DNA of 64,000 nucleotides, taken from NCBI GenBank assembly GCA_963575745.1, contig CAUYUJ010022407.1:35001-99000 (forward strand), in the 5' to 3' direction. Both the position numbers and the translations under genes were made by a program. This document shows, piece by piece, positions 33,153 to 42,454 of this stretch. This DNA is from Prorocentrum cordatum (Eukaryota; Sar; Dinophyceae; Prorocentrales; Prorocentraceae). Positions within the stretch are counted from its first letter, which is position 1. The number at the start of each line of letters is the position of its first letter. The notes under the pieces were generated by a model. That model made no database searches. It saw nothing but the letters and a program-made list of their open reading frames with translations, and had not been told where the DNA came from.

Positions 33153-33205
33153 TGCATAAACAGACTGTTGGCACTCCGCACGGATTTCTTAGAAGATCCG
33201 ACGTT
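33153..33205 (+). mobile_element. Family C left-arm fragment (C6)
   Basis: GCATAAACAGACTGTTGGCA, CTCCGCACGGATTTCTTAGA. Only the left arm remains. Confidence 0.6.
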
Positions 33206-33318
33206 GCCACAAAGCCGTCGCATCGCGAAAGAGGTCTCTCGACCGCCAGCCCTGGGCCCCAGCTTCCTGAGCCATTGTTCGAGCTGGATGGATCCGTGAT
33301 GGTCTCGGGCCCAGAACC

Positions 33319-33502
33319 CAGACCCCCGACGTCATGATTTTGTTCATGACGCGACCCCGAGAGGCCTGGACCCATTCCCCAGGACCCGTTTTCCATCCTG
33401 CGTCGTTTTTTGGCGGTCCCGAGGCCTGGTGAGGGCGGCCAGAGGCCGAAAATTGTGAAACACCTCCCGCCGGGAGATTTGTTTCCCAGCGCGAGGGGGT
33501 CT
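33319..33502 (-). mobile_element. Family D element, copy D4 (reverse)
   Basis: Reading the + strand: CAGACCCCCGACGTCATGAT, TGACGCGACCCC, GGCGGTCCCGAGGCCTGGTG, TCCCGCCGGGAG, GCGAGGGGGTCT. This is the reverse complement of D1. Confidence 0.8.
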
Positions 33503-33654
33503 CTGGGAACCTGGCGAAAGCGCCCGGTGCGAGCAGCAAGAGCCACGCCCGGAGCTCAGTGGAGGCCGCCGCCGTGCCACGGACCAGACTGCGCCCGGCG
33601 GGGGGCGCGGCCGAGAGCCGCTCGGGGGCGGCGCCCGCATGCGGCCGCGGCGCC

Positions 33655-33723
33655 ATGGCGGTGCCGGTGTTCGCGCTGGGGGACCGCGTGCAGACCCACG
33701 GGCTCTCGAGCGCGGCCGGGAAG
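33655..33723 (+). CDS. KOW/Tudor-like repeat protein, exon 1
   Basis: Encodes the start of a small protein with tandem domains of the type GD-V--HGL. ATG at 33655 gives MAVPVFALGDRVQTHGLSSA then AGK, 23 codons, ending on AAG. The intron begins GCCGCG, a GC donor. Joined to exon 2 in phase 0, the first repeat reads LSSAAGK then AFNGEKG, which matches residue for residue in spacing the second repeat LKSASGQMLNGADG; this alignment fixes both splice sites. I have seen GD-V-LHGL...LNG--G domains mainly in dinoflagellate proteins, but their function is not established; the fold may be a small beta-barrel. The upstream region is GC-rich (33600-33654), and an SL trans-splice site is expected but not identifiable. 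A family A element starts 25 bp into the intron. Confidence 0.75.
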
Positions 33724-33747
33724 GCCGCGCGGCGGTGGTGCGGTGGA

Positions 33748-33954
33748 GTTGGGCATGTCTTTCCACAGGAGGAGTCTTCGAGAACGGCGAGTGACAGATA
33801 GTCTGGGGACGATGTGCATGCTCTTGCTGATTGTTTGAGTATGTTTGAATAGTCTGGGAACGATGTTCATGTTCTCCTTGATCGGTTCGAATCTGTTTTG
33901 GCTACCTTCTCTGCTCCCTTCAAAAAATCCGCCTGTAGGAGGACATGCCCGACC
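33748..33954 (+). mobile_element. Family A TIR element, copy A11 (internally duplicated)
   Basis: Left end GTTGGGCATGTCTTTCCACA, right end CTGTAGGAGGACATGCCCGA. The core word AGTCTGGGRACGATGTKCAT occurs twice (near 33799 and 33853), explaining the 207-bp length. Confidence 0.8.
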
Positions 33955-34354
33955 TAATGGGAAGGGGCAGCTCCTGGTTCGCGCCTCGTGGGCCCAGACT
34001 GGAGCTGTCCCGGACCAGAGCTATTCTGGATCACTCGGGCGTTCGACCCTTCCGGGATCATCGGGGCCGGGGGTGGTCAGGGGCATTCCCGCTTCGCGCG
34101 TCGGCGGCCCGAACGGGTCTCACCCTGGACCAGAGCGCTCCCAGACAACTCGGGTGCCCAGCCGCTGGCGCGAGGGGCAGGGAGGGCGGCCATACTCATG
34201 GGAGGGCGAGTTGGGACGACGGCAGTTGGCCGTCGGGGGGCCCCCCTCGTCGACACAGCTGGGCGCAGCGTGGAAAGTCTGGTGCGCTTGCATCCCTGAG
34301 GGCGCCCCCCTTTTGGTGGGTCCCGAGCTTGGACCAGCAGAACTCTAAGTGTAA
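33955..34354. other. Unique intronic spacer
   Basis: GC-rich. GGACCAGAGC followed by ACTCGGG occurs twice (near 34012 and 34127), a weak duplication. No gene. Confidence 0.4.
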
Positions 34355-34506
34355 GTCGGGCATGTCCTTCTACAGGAGGAATCTTCAAGAGTAGGCAGAA
34401 AATAGTCAGGGGACGTCTTTTGAGTGTGTTTGGCTCTTTTTGAGTATTTGTTTCACTATTTTTTGTTTTTCGTCCAAAATCCGCCTGTAGGAGAACACGC
34501 CCGACC
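34355..34506 (+). mobile_element. Family A TIR element, copy A12
   Basis: Left junction GTGTAAGTCGGGCATGTCC includes GTAAGT. Right end CCTGTAGGAGAACACGCCCG. Core AAAATAGTCAGGGGACGTC and a long T-rich stretch TATTTTTTGTTTTTCGTCC. Confidence 0.9.
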
Positions 34507-34680
34507 TGACTCTGAGTGTGATACCGGCCACTCGCAAGAGTGGCCCTTCGCCGGAGTGCTCTCCTGTGTGCTGCCTTTGGGGGGCGGGGGGGGGGCTGAG
34601 CCTTGATGGCTCAACGATGGGGTCCTGAGGGATGGTTGAAGGACGAGATGTCTCCGACAGTGCAGATCCATTTTTGGATT

Positions 34681-34866
34681 TCTGATATTCCAACCTACTT
34701 TAGCCTTGATCACCAGAAGGAACTTCGAGCACCAGGAAAGTACCGAAATTAGAGGGTTTTCACGTGTCGGGCCCTGGGAGACACTCGTCCGACACTGTTT
34801 CGACACTTTTCCCAGTGCTCGAAGTTATTTCTGGGATGTGGTCAGGTACGATGGGAGCAGCATAAC
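34681..34866 (+). mobile_element. Family E element, copy E2
   Basis: GATATTCCAACCTACTTTAG, CTTCGAGCACCAGGAAAGTA, CACGTGTCGGGCCCTGGGAG, ACACTCGTCCGACACTG, GTGCTCGAAGTTATTTCTGG. Confidence 0.8.
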
Positions 34867-34879
34867 TTTGGATCCTCTC

Positions 34880-35620
34880 CTATCGTCAGGACCCCATCCT
34901 TGAGGAGGCCCCCATCTCTGAACCACCGAGAGCCTAGGCGCGCGGCCCGTGAGTGTCGCCTCGCACGGGACGGCGGGCAGCCCGCGCACCGCGGGTCCCT
35001 CTTGACGCAGTTCTCTTTCCTCTTGCTTCGCCGATCGGCGCGGGCCCCGCCCCCCCCCCCCGCCCCTGCCCCCCTCGTGCACCAGATCCCTGACGCCCCA
35101 GAGCAGGCAGACTGCTGAACACCGGGCTGCGTTCCAAGTTTGGAGGTTCCGAACTTCGAATCCATTGTCCCATGCAAGTTCGCTGTAAGTGAGACCTGAA
35201 ACAACTTGTCGTTGCAGACTTGCCGTCGACGCGCGTTCGTGTTCGCCGTCTCGACACGACGCAACCGATTCGTAACACGCGAACGGCTTGCTCAGGGGAG
35301 CCAAGAACCGACACACCGAGACGAAGCCACCCTTAAACCACGAAAGCAAACCTTCACCTGCCATCCGCAGCGCCCAAACCACCCTTGGCGGTGAAGTGGT
35401 CCCCTTATCCGCAGATGTGCCGAACCCACCTCCCAGCCATTTGCAACCAGTACGAACAAAATATGACGCCAGCGAACTCACGAAGTACGAGTTTGAAAAC
35501 ACGAGATCGGATGCTTCTGGCGACTGCTTTTCGCAGCGGCCGCTCAGGACCCTCCTCCCCAGCCTGCTGGCGCGACCGGCGGGGGCAGGTCGACTAAGCA
35601 CCGGCCCAGGCCCAGGCCTC
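34880..35620. other. Unassigned intronic spacer
   Basis: About 740 bp. No repeat family found. Frames on both strands were inspected and none is convincing. A C-run occurs at 35049-35070. Confidence 0.4.
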
Positions 35621-35621
35621 C

Positions 35622-35870
35622 CCCCCCCCCTCCTCCTCCTCCTCCTCCTCCTCCTCCTCCTCCTCCTCCTCCTCCTCCTCCTCCTCCTCCTCCTCCTCCT
35701 CCTCCTCTCCCTCCTCCCTCCTCCTCCTCCTCCTCCCTCCTCCCTCCTCCCTCCTCCCTCCTCCCTCCTCCCTCCTCCTCCTCCCTCCTCCTCCTCCTCC
35801 TCCCTCCTCCTCCTCCTCCTCCTCCTCCTCCTCCTCCTCCTCCTCCTCCTCCTCCCTCCTCCTCCTCCTC
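35622..35870. repeat. (CTC)n microsatellite, very pure
   Basis: About 250 bp of CTC with CTCCC steps in the middle; ends at a family H repeat. Confidence 0.95.
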
Positions 35871-35904
35871 TCAGCAGCGATAATCAGGGGGGGATGCGCA
35901 TCGG

Positions 35905-36075
35905 GGGGGGGCTGCATCGACCCCCGATCGCCCACTGATCGCCGATAAGGGCCCGATAGCCCCAGCCTGCCCAGGAGGTTGCGGATTCACTCTCGGAGGC
36001 CTATCGCCGATCTATGGGCGATGTATCGCCGATTCCAGGTCGATGCATCCCACCCTATGCCAGTCCCCCCCTATC
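35905..36075. repeat. Family H repeat, copy H3
   Basis: CATCGACCCCCGATCGCCCA, GGGCCCGATAGCCCC and CCTATCGCCGATCTATGGGC, then GTATCGCCGATTCCAGGTCG. Closest to H1. Confidence 0.65.
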
Positions 36076-36574
36076 GTTTCCCCCCCTCCCCCACCCTTCG
36101 GCCAAACGTCGAGACCCAGGGTATACAGGGTCACTCCTCTGCGTGGAGCCGACGAGGAACGGGGGGCGGTCAGGAGAGCAAGCTGAATCACGCATTTTGT
36201 TCGGAGAAGTCGAACTTGTAGCCTAGGTGTGTAGGCCGTACGAGAAGAATAGATCGGCGTTGCACAAGTTTCGTTATGAATTGAGATTTGGTCACCTTGC
36301 TTTGGCAGGGCATGATCCCGGCCGTTAGGATTTCTAAAATTGTTTTTGTTGTACGTCGGGATTCTAATATACCCCGTTCAAAATCTAGGGAGGAAAGGGG
36401 GGCAGCTTGGCGCGGTCGGGACAGGGGTCAGCTTTTCGCCCGCCCGCTCGCGCAGAAGTAACGGACGAAACCTGCAGCATCTTGACGTTCCCATAAAACG
36501 TGCCGAACTTATGTAACGGCGTAGTAGTATGAAGAAGAGGAAGGATAAAGGAGAATATGAGCGCAGTTGGGCAG

Positions 36575-36852
36575 GCGTTCAACGGCGAGAAGGGGATCAT
36601 CAAGTCCGCCCGCGATCCACAGACAGGCCGATATCAGGTGAGTTTCCAGACAAAGAAACTGTGGGACTGCAAGGCGTTCAAGCCGGAGAACTTGAGGCTA
36701 TGCTACGTCCCGGGGGACAAGGTGGTTGCCCATGGCCTCAAGAGCGCGTCCGGTCAGATGCTCAACGGCGCCGACGGAATTGTCGAGTCTCATGACGAGG
36801 AGGCGGACCGCTACCAGGTCCTTTTCGAGACCCACGGCTCCAAGGCCCTGAG
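36575..36852 (+). CDS. KOW/Tudor-like repeat protein, exon 2
   Basis: Carries the rest of repeat 1 and most of repeat 2. Repeat 1: AFNGEKGIIKSARDPQTGRY, QVSF, KAFKPENLRL. Linker CYVP. Repeat 2: GDKVVAHGLKSASGQMLNGA, DGIVE, EADRYQVLFE, KALR. Both repeats share GD-V--HGL, NG--GI, RYQV-F and KA(F/L)(K/R)-(E/D)NL. The acceptor is GGGCAG at 36573-36574. An in-frame ATG at 36557 is not needed once exon 1 is joined. The exon ends CTGAG before GTCGCG (canonical GT donor), splitting an Arg codon. Codon use is strongly G/C-ending. It is the clearest non-transposon coding exon outside the helicase. Confidence 0.8.
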
Positions 36853-37125
36853 GTCGCGGGCGGGGACATGTCCACGTGTGTCTTGGCATCCCTCGGACGT
36901 GTGCATGCTTTCCTTGGCGAGGACCACCCAGGAGCATCCTGGAGCATCCAGCAGCAACAGAAACACACACGAAATCGAAACATTGACGGGGAATGGACAT
37001 CCGAGCGATGGCGAGAGAACGCAAGGGCTTGATGGACGTGGGCGGAGGCTGATGTCTCGGCCACCCTGTTTGGGGTGCTGCGGCCTGATTTCTGCGACGG
37101 ACCGCGCGCGGCTCGGTCGGCCAGA

Positions 37126-37150
37126 CCCGGGGAGGGACAGGCCCGACTTA
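37126..37150 (-). mobile_element. Family A solo end, reverse orientation
   Basis: GGAGGGACAGGCCCGACTTA is the reverse complement of the 5' terminal repeat. It is the only trace of family A on the opposite strand and is not a full element. Confidence 0.5.
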
Positions 37151-37157
37151 AGCGTAG

Positions 37158-37330
37158 GGGCCGCCTGCGCGGACATTGGCGCGCACGCTGCGCGCGCCAG
37201 GTCGCGCGTACGAGCCGCCGTCTCCACGCGGCGTGCCCCGCGGGAGGCCCGCGCAGGCCACCGCGTAAGGTCGCTGCGCCCATCGCGCGACGGGCCACCG
37301 ACTTGGATCACCACGGGGGGCGCTGCGGGG
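37158..37330. repeat. Family P GC-rich repeat, copy P4
   Basis: CATTGGCGCGCACGCTGCGC, GTCGCGCGTACGAGC, CGTCTCCACGCGGCGTGCCC, TTGGATCACCACGG. Confidence 0.65.
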
Positions 37331-37354
37331 ATAGGATACGGGAGTTATAAGCCC

Positions 37355-37535
37355 CAGACCCCTTCGAGTCATGAAAAATCACGACGGAAGTGTTTCGCCA
37401 CTTTCCTGCTTCTGGGGGCCCTCACCAGGCCTCGGGACCGTCAAAAACGACGCGGGATGAGAAACCAGTCCTGGCGAACGGGTCCAGAGCTTTGGGGGTC
37501 GCGTCATGAAACAAATCATGACGTCGGGGATCTGG
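37355..37535 (+). mobile_element. Family D element, copy D5
   Basis: CAGACCCCTTCGAGTCATGA, AATCACGACGG, GGGGGCCCTCACCAGGCCTC, GGGGGTCGCGTCATGAAACA, GACGTCGGGGATCTGG. Well preserved. Confidence 0.85.
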
Positions 37536-37544
37536 GGCGGATGA

Positions 37545-37780
37545 TGGGGTGGGCACTGTTCTGCCGAACCCAGCTTCCGAGTGGGCTACGAGGGCCCTCA
37601 GCCGCTTCAAAGGCCTGGATAGCTCCGCCGAGTGGGATGAGCCCACTGAGCCCGGATCCTGCCCCCATTTAGCCCCTTTGGGCTCTTCTAGCCCACGTAT
37701 ACGTTTTGTTTGGCCAGGCGTAAGCCACCGTGGCATCCGCTTAAAGACCTTCATCTCCTCAACAACCACCGCGGTGAAGC
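37545..37780. mobile_element. Family I element, copy I2
   Basis: Contains GAGTGGGATGAGCCCACTG and TAGCCCACGTATACG, then GGCATCC, ending ACAACCACCGCGGTGAAGC. Confidence 0.45.
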
Positions 37781-37814
37781 AAGAACGACCCGTAGTTGGG
37801 CTTCTTATTTCTCT

Positions 37815-38018
37815 AGGCCTCCCAGATGGGGTCGGAGCAGATGGGGTCGGAGGATCGCGCCGCATCGGCGATGCATCGGCGATGCGGCCGGATGTGGAGC
37901 CCGATTTTCTCCACGCCGACGCCGCCGATACATCGCCGACGTCGCCGATGCATCGCCGATGCATTGGCGATGCGGTGCGATCCTCCGACCCCATCTGCTC
38001 GGACCCCATCTAAGAGGC
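37815..38018. mobile_element. Family G palindromic MITE, copy G1 (complete)
   Basis: Terminal inverted repeats of about 25 bp: AGGCCTCCCAGATGGGGTCG against CGGACCCCATCTAAGAGGC. The interior is a large palindrome of GCATCGGCGATGC and GCATCGCCGATGC words around TGGAGCCCGATTTTCTCCAC. Nearly the whole element can fold. Confidence 0.8.
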
Positions 38019-38189
38019 ATCTCATTTCGGCGATGTGTGTTTTCAATGCGCGGCCCCAGAGGTCCCGACCCTTTCCCTGTGGGGAGTCGATCGTCCTGGG
38101 CACATTGTCGATGGCCCTGCGGCCTGATGACGGGCCCCGGAGGCCGAAGTCGAAGAACAGCGCCTGGATTGAATGAAGCATCTCGTCGG

Positions 38190-38495
38190 AGGTTTGCTTG
38201 GATCACCGCGGCGTTTGCTAAGTGGGTAGGGGGTTATATCTGGCCTGGCCTGGCTCAAACGTGGGGCAGAACTTCTGACCCACTTCTGACTCATGAGTGA
38301 CCTGAGCTGCTTACAAGGGATGGGGATGCAGGCTGAGTGGGCTCCGCCCACCCAGCGGAGGCAGCGAGCCCACCCAGGCCACGTGGGGCACCTGCAGCCA
38401 ACCTATGGGCCAGGTTTTGGGCCAGGTGCAACACACCCTGGCATTCACTCGATCCCCCCCTGCGCACCTACTTCTCCATCCCCGTAGTGATCCAA
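38190..38495. mobile_element. Family I element, copy I3
   Basis: Left TTGGATCACCGCGG, middle AGTGGGCTCCGCCCACC palindrome, right CCCCGTAGTGATCC. Contains duplicated GGCCTGGCCTGG and GGGCCAGG words. Confidence 0.55.
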
Positions 38496-38519
38496 GGGAA
38501 CGACTCCATAGAACGGGCT

Positions 38520-38645
38520 CGTGTGCGCCGACCTTGGTGCGCGAGCTGCCCCCTCGCAGGGTCCCGCGAACGCGCCCTTGCTTCGACGGCAGCGTGCCGC
38601 GCGGGCTGGCCGCGTAAGCCGCCGCGTAAGGTCGCGATGTCATCC
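38520..38645. repeat. Family P GC-rich repeat, copy P5
   Basis: TTGGTGCGCGAGCTGCC, GGTCCCGCG, GGCAGCGTGCCGCGCGGGC, GCGTAAGGTCGCGATG. Confidence 0.5.
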
Positions 38646-38691
38646 TGCGTAGGATCCGTTCCTTTTCGTCGCCAAGTGGGGACGTTCGGGC

Positions 38692-38860
38692 GGGGCCAGG
38701 ACGAGGATAAATCCGTGCCAGAGCGTTCCAGAACGCTCTCATAGCGTTCCGGGACGCTCCGAGAAGGCCGCGGCGCCCGAGACATCCTCCAGAGCCGCCG
38801 AATCTCAGAGTTCTTCCATGCATCCTCACTCGGATATGCCCTCGTCCTGGATTCGTCTTA
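38692..38860 (+). mobile_element. Family M element, copy M4 (best preserved)
   Basis: GCCAGGACGAGGATAAATCC at left is inverted relative to GGATATGCCCTCGTCCTGG at right. Interior GAGCGTTCCAGAACGCTCTC and GTTCCGGGACGCTCC, then GAAGGCCGCGGCGCCCGAGA, CATCCTCCAGAGCCGCCGAA. Confidence 0.75.
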
Positions 38861-39069
38861 TGTCGGCGCCACCCCAACATACTAGTGTTTTGTGTTCGTC
38901 GCCCCCCCCCCCCCAGGGGCGACGCGCGCACTGAGAAATCTTCTAGCTATATGCGTCGTGGCGGGCGCGTTCTGGCCACACCGCTCCAGAAACGACATAC
39001 TACAAGATTAGTATTCGTATGTCTCTGCGCGTCCCGTTATGCGTGGACGTGTCCGCCGCACGTGGCGAG

Positions 39070-39178
39070 GGCCGACAACTTGCGGCTGCGGCAGCTGTCC
39101 GGGGGCCCCGGCGCCGCGCGCGGGCTGGCCCCGCGGCCCAAGCCTCGGGCGTTGCCAGGGATGCCCCCCTGGCGCAAG
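39070..39178 (+). CDS. KOW/Tudor-like repeat protein, exon 3 (3' end uncertain)
   Basis: After the acceptor TGGCGAG at 39068-39069 the frame restores Arg and reads ADNLRLRQLSGGPGAARGLA, then PRPKPRALPGMPPW. KALR joined to ADNLRL reproduces the KAFKPENLRL end of repeat 1, so the exon assignment rests on internal homology. The region then turns Gly/Pro-rich. The likely exon end is the AAG at 39178, followed by GCGTGG (AG/GC donor). If it is not spliced, the frame runs into the GGA array. No further exon or stop was found before the helicase gene, so the protein is incomplete here. Confidence 0.6.
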
Positions 39179-39194
39179 GCGTGGCCCCACAGGG

Positions 39195-39281
39195 TTGGAG
39201 CAGGAGGAGCAGGAGGAGGAGGACGAGGAGGAGGAGGAGGGGGATGGCAGGAGGGTGGGAGGGGGGAGGGAGGGAGGGAGG

Positions 39282-39317
<36 letters not shown>

Positions 39318-39502
39318 GAGGAGGAGGAGGACGAGGACGGGAGGAGGAGAGGGGAGGAGGAGGACGAGGAGGAGGAGGAGGAGGAGGAGGAGGAGGAGGG
39401 GGATGGAGGGAGGGAGGGAGGGAGGACGAGGACAAGGACGAGGAGGACGATGACGAGGACGAGGACGAGGACAAGGAGGAGGAGGAGGAGGAGGAGGAGG
39501 AA
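39195..39502. repeat. (GGA)n/(GAC-GAG)n purine array
   Basis: About 310 bp of GGA, GGACGA and GGAGGGAGG repeats. Confidence 0.95.
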
Positions 39503-39515
39503 TGCCCGAAGAAGA

Positions 39516-39630
39516 AAAGGCACCATACGCATGGCTTTGCGGGGCTCCACGCGGATGTCTTGAATCGGCGTTGGGGCTCCCTGGCGGTGACCCCAGCGCC
39601 GCCCCTCGCGCGTTCCGCGCGCCAGGGAGG
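39516..39630 (+). mobile_element. Family C hairpin element, truncated copy C7
   Basis: GGCACCATACGCATGGCTTT, CTCCACGCGGATGTCTTGAA and CAGCGCCGCCCC, then GCGCGTTCCGCGCGCCAGGG. The right arm is missing. Confidence 0.65.
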
Positions 39631-39639
39631 ATGTTTTTT

Positions 39640-39880
39640 ACTTATTTTTCATCGTGTCATACCTCTGCTTATTTTACGTATTGCTAATTTGATTATTAGT
39701 ATCATTGTCATTGTAAGTCTTGGTAGTACTGTTACTTTTCGTAGTAGGGTTGCTAATGTCATGCTTACTGTTATCTGCAGTCTTAATAGTTACTAGTAGT
39801 GTTATTCTTAATATCATTACGAATTTGAATACAATCAAATTACACATCATGCTTATTATCATCATGACAATGATGCGCAT
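39640..39880. other. AT-rich island
   Basis: About 240 bp of unusually A/T-rich sequence (TTATTTTACGTATTGCTAAT and similar) in an otherwise GC-rich window. It may be a decayed ATT/AGT microsatellite. No gene. Confidence 0.6.
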
Positions 39881-40007
39881 TAGTCGGAGGTGAGGGGGTG
39901 AGATCGAAGTGGAACGGCCAGCCCCCCACCGGGAAATCGGTTTCGGTTTCGTGTTCGTGCGTGCCATGCGTGCGAGGCGAAGCTGCGTGGGCGGGCGAGA
40001 AAAAGTC

Positions 40008-40200
40008 TCCTGTGGCTGAGGCGCGGCCGGACCAAATGTCTCCCTTCCGGGCGGCCGGGGCCCCGCGGTGTCCCGCCGGTGTCCCGCTGGTGTCCCGTGT
40101 GGCTGAGGCGCGGCCGGACCAAATGATTCCCTTCCGGGCGGCCGGGGCCCCGCGGTGTGTCCCGCCGGTGTCCCGCGGTGTCCCGCGGTGTCCCGTGTGA
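40008..40200. repeat. Tandem duplication of about 90 bp ending in GTGTCCCG repeats
   Basis: GTGGCTGAGGCGCGGCCGGA, CCAAATG, CCCTTCCGGGCGGCCGGGGC, CCCGCGGTGT occur twice. Each unit ends in several GTGTCCCGCSG units. Confidence 0.85.
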
Positions 40201-40203
40201 TGC

Positions 40204-40260
<57 letters not shown>

Positions 40261-40374
40261 ATGATGATATGATGATATGATGATATGATGATGATGATGA
40301 TGATGATGCTGATGCTGATGCTGATGCTGATGCTGATGATGATGATGATGATGATGATGATGAGATGGTGTCCC

Positions 40375-40417
<43 letters not shown>

Positions 40418-41000
40418 CTGATGATGATGATGTTGGTGATGATGATGTTGATGTAAATGGTGTCCCGGCGATGATGATGTTGATGATGATGATATTGATG
40501 ATTATGGTGTCCCGATGATGATGATGATGATGATGATGCTGATGATGGTGATGATGATGATGGTGATGCTGATGGTGTCCCGATGGTGATTATAATGGTA
40601 ATGGCGATGTTGATGATGATGTTGCTCATGGTGATGATGGTGCCCCAATGATGATGATGATCATGATGATGGTGTTCCGAGGATGATGACGATGTTGATG
40701 GTAATGTTGATGATGAGAACGATGGCGATCATGATGGTGCCCCGATTATGATGATGATTCCGATGATGCTGATGATGATGACGATGACTGTGTCTCGATG
40801 ATTATGATGATGATGTTGATGATGAGATGATGATGGTGATGATGATGATGATGCTGATGATGATGATGATGATGTTGTCCCGATGATGATACTGACGTTG
40901 ATGGTGATGTTTATGATGATGATGATGATGACGGTGCCCTCATGATGATGACGATGCTGGTGTTGATGATGTTGATGATGATGATGATGATGACGTTGAT
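40200..41000. repeat. (ATG)n array with regularly spaced GGTGTCCCG interruptions
   Basis: ATG/TGA array interrupted about ten times by GGTGTCCCGATG or its variants (near 40367, 40460, 40505, 40573, 40640, 40669, 40736, 40788, 40875, 40930). The same octamer ends the adjacent duplication. Confidence 0.9.
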
Positions 41001-41222
41001 TGTCAGAGCGATTGTGATATCGATGGTGAGATCGATATAAAGACCGAATGTGAGATCGATTGTGTGATCGATTGTGAGATCGAATGTGATATCAATTGTG
41101 AGATCGATCGAATGAGATAGATCGAGTGATATCGATTGTGAGATCGATCGAGGGAGATCGATCGATCGAGACCGATAGTGAGATCGATACTGAGATCGAT
41201 AGTGAGACCGATCGAGTGAGAC
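41000..41222. repeat. TGTGAGATCGAT minisatellite
   Basis: About fifteen imperfect 12-16 bp units such as GATTGTGAGATCGATCGA. Very dense in GATC and TCGA sites. Confidence 0.9.
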
Positions 41223-41469
41223 CTTGGTTCCCCCCGAACCTCCTTATCACCCGAAGGGTGGTCGTATAGGTAGTAGTATTATCAACAACAGTATGATTAG
41301 GCGTATTCATCTTATGGTTCTTCTTAGCCGCATGATTGATGGGGCTCCGTGCCTCCAGATCCCGACTGCGTGTTGGCGCGCCCGAATAATTGCGCGAAGA
41401 GCTGGGGACAATTGAGAGCGTGGTTACAAGTGAATGCTACGGTGGGGCTACATCAAGTGTAAAGTCACT

Positions 41470-41645
41470 CAGAAGTGGGCTACAGGTGGGGGGTCCGATA
41501 ATTCCGCCCAGTGGGCGGAGCCCACTTAGGCCAGATCTTCACCCCCTCGTAGTCTACGCCACCTCGAGCACGTGTAACCCCACGTATAAGCTAGGCCAGG
41601 CCAGCTATGACCCATCTCAGCACCCACTTGTGACCCCCGCGGTGA
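41470..41645. mobile_element. Family I element, copy I4
   Basis: CCAGTGGGCGGAGCCCACTT palindrome, CACGTGTAACCCCACGTATA, GCTAGGCCAGGCCAGC, ending GACCCCCGCGGTGA. A related fragment (CACGTGTAACATCACGTATA) is at 41959-42025. Confidence 0.6.
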
Positions 41646-41654
41646 GGTCGTCTC

Positions 41655-41882
41655 CAAAGCAGGAGGAGGAGGTAGGAGGAGGAGGAGGAGCAGGAGGAGG
41701 AGGAGAAGCAGGAGCAGGAGCAGGAGCAGCGACACAACAAGCTCTTTCATCCTGTCTGGTCAACGTCAAAAGGAGGAAGAGGAGAAGGAGAAGGAGGAGG
41801 AGGAGGAGGAGCAGGAGCAGGAGGAGGAGAAGGAGGAGGGATGAGGAGGAGGGAGGAGGGAGGAGGGAGGAGGGAGAGCAGG
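41655..41882. repeat. (GGA)n/(GCAGGA)n array
   Basis: GGA tracts with GCAGGA units, split by a unique segment at 41725-41768. Confidence 0.9.
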
Positions 41883-42112
41883 AGGACGAGGAAATCCCTG
41901 CACCCCCCGCGCTGAGCCCAGCTGATCCCAGCACCCCCTATAAGTCAAAGCCGACTTGACCACGTGTAACATCACGTATACGCCAGGCCGGGCCAGCTAT
42001 GATCCATCTCAGCACCCAGCCGTTGTGAAAACAAGGCGCTGCCAGGGTTTCAGGGGCAGCGTCTCTCTCTCTCGAGCTTGCAAGCCTTCCAGGCATCCTT
42101 TCCAGACCCCCG

Positions 42113-42262
42113 ACGCCATCATTCTTCCTAACGCGACCTCCAGAGGTTTGGACCCATTCCCAGGGGCCGGTTTTCCGTCCCGAGTCTTTTTGTTGACGGC
42201 CCCGGGGTCCCGTCAGGGCACCCGCGGAGGCCGACAGGAGTTTTGTCATGGCTCGAGGGGGC
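42113..42262 (-). mobile_element. Family D element, copy D6 (reverse)
   Basis: CAGACCCCCGACGCCATCAT, ACGCGACCTCC, TGTTGACGGCCCCGGGGTCC. Preceded by TCTCGAGCTTGCAAGCCTTC, also seen beside D9. Confidence 0.7.
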
Positions 42263-42454
42263 CCGGGCCCCGCGGCGATCCCAGCTCGGCCAGGACCACT
42301 CCCGGCAACGCCCGAGAAGCCCTGCTCACCCGCCGGCCCGCCCGCCGCGGCCGCCTGGGCGGGGGGGGCGGCGCCGTCCACCATCGCGGAGGCCTGCGAG
42401 GCGGCGGCCCGCGGCGCGACGTCGGGCGAGACGGTGCAGGAGCTCTCCGTGAGG

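Larger units (their letters stand above)
33724..36574 (+). other. Intron 1 of the KOW-like gene (GC-AG)
   Basis: 2.85 kb, starts AAG/GCCGCG and ends GGGCAG/GCG. It holds family A copies A11 and A12, E2, a 250-bp CTC array and H3. The last 500 bases (36061-36574) are unique and less GC-rich. Confidence 0.65.
36853..39069 (+). other. Intron 2 of the KOW-like gene (GT-AG)
   Basis: 2.2 kb, GTCGCG to TGGCGAG. It contains P4, D5, I2, G1, I3, P5 and M4. 36853-37125 is unique apart from a short duplicated GGAGCATCC word. Confidence 0.6.
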
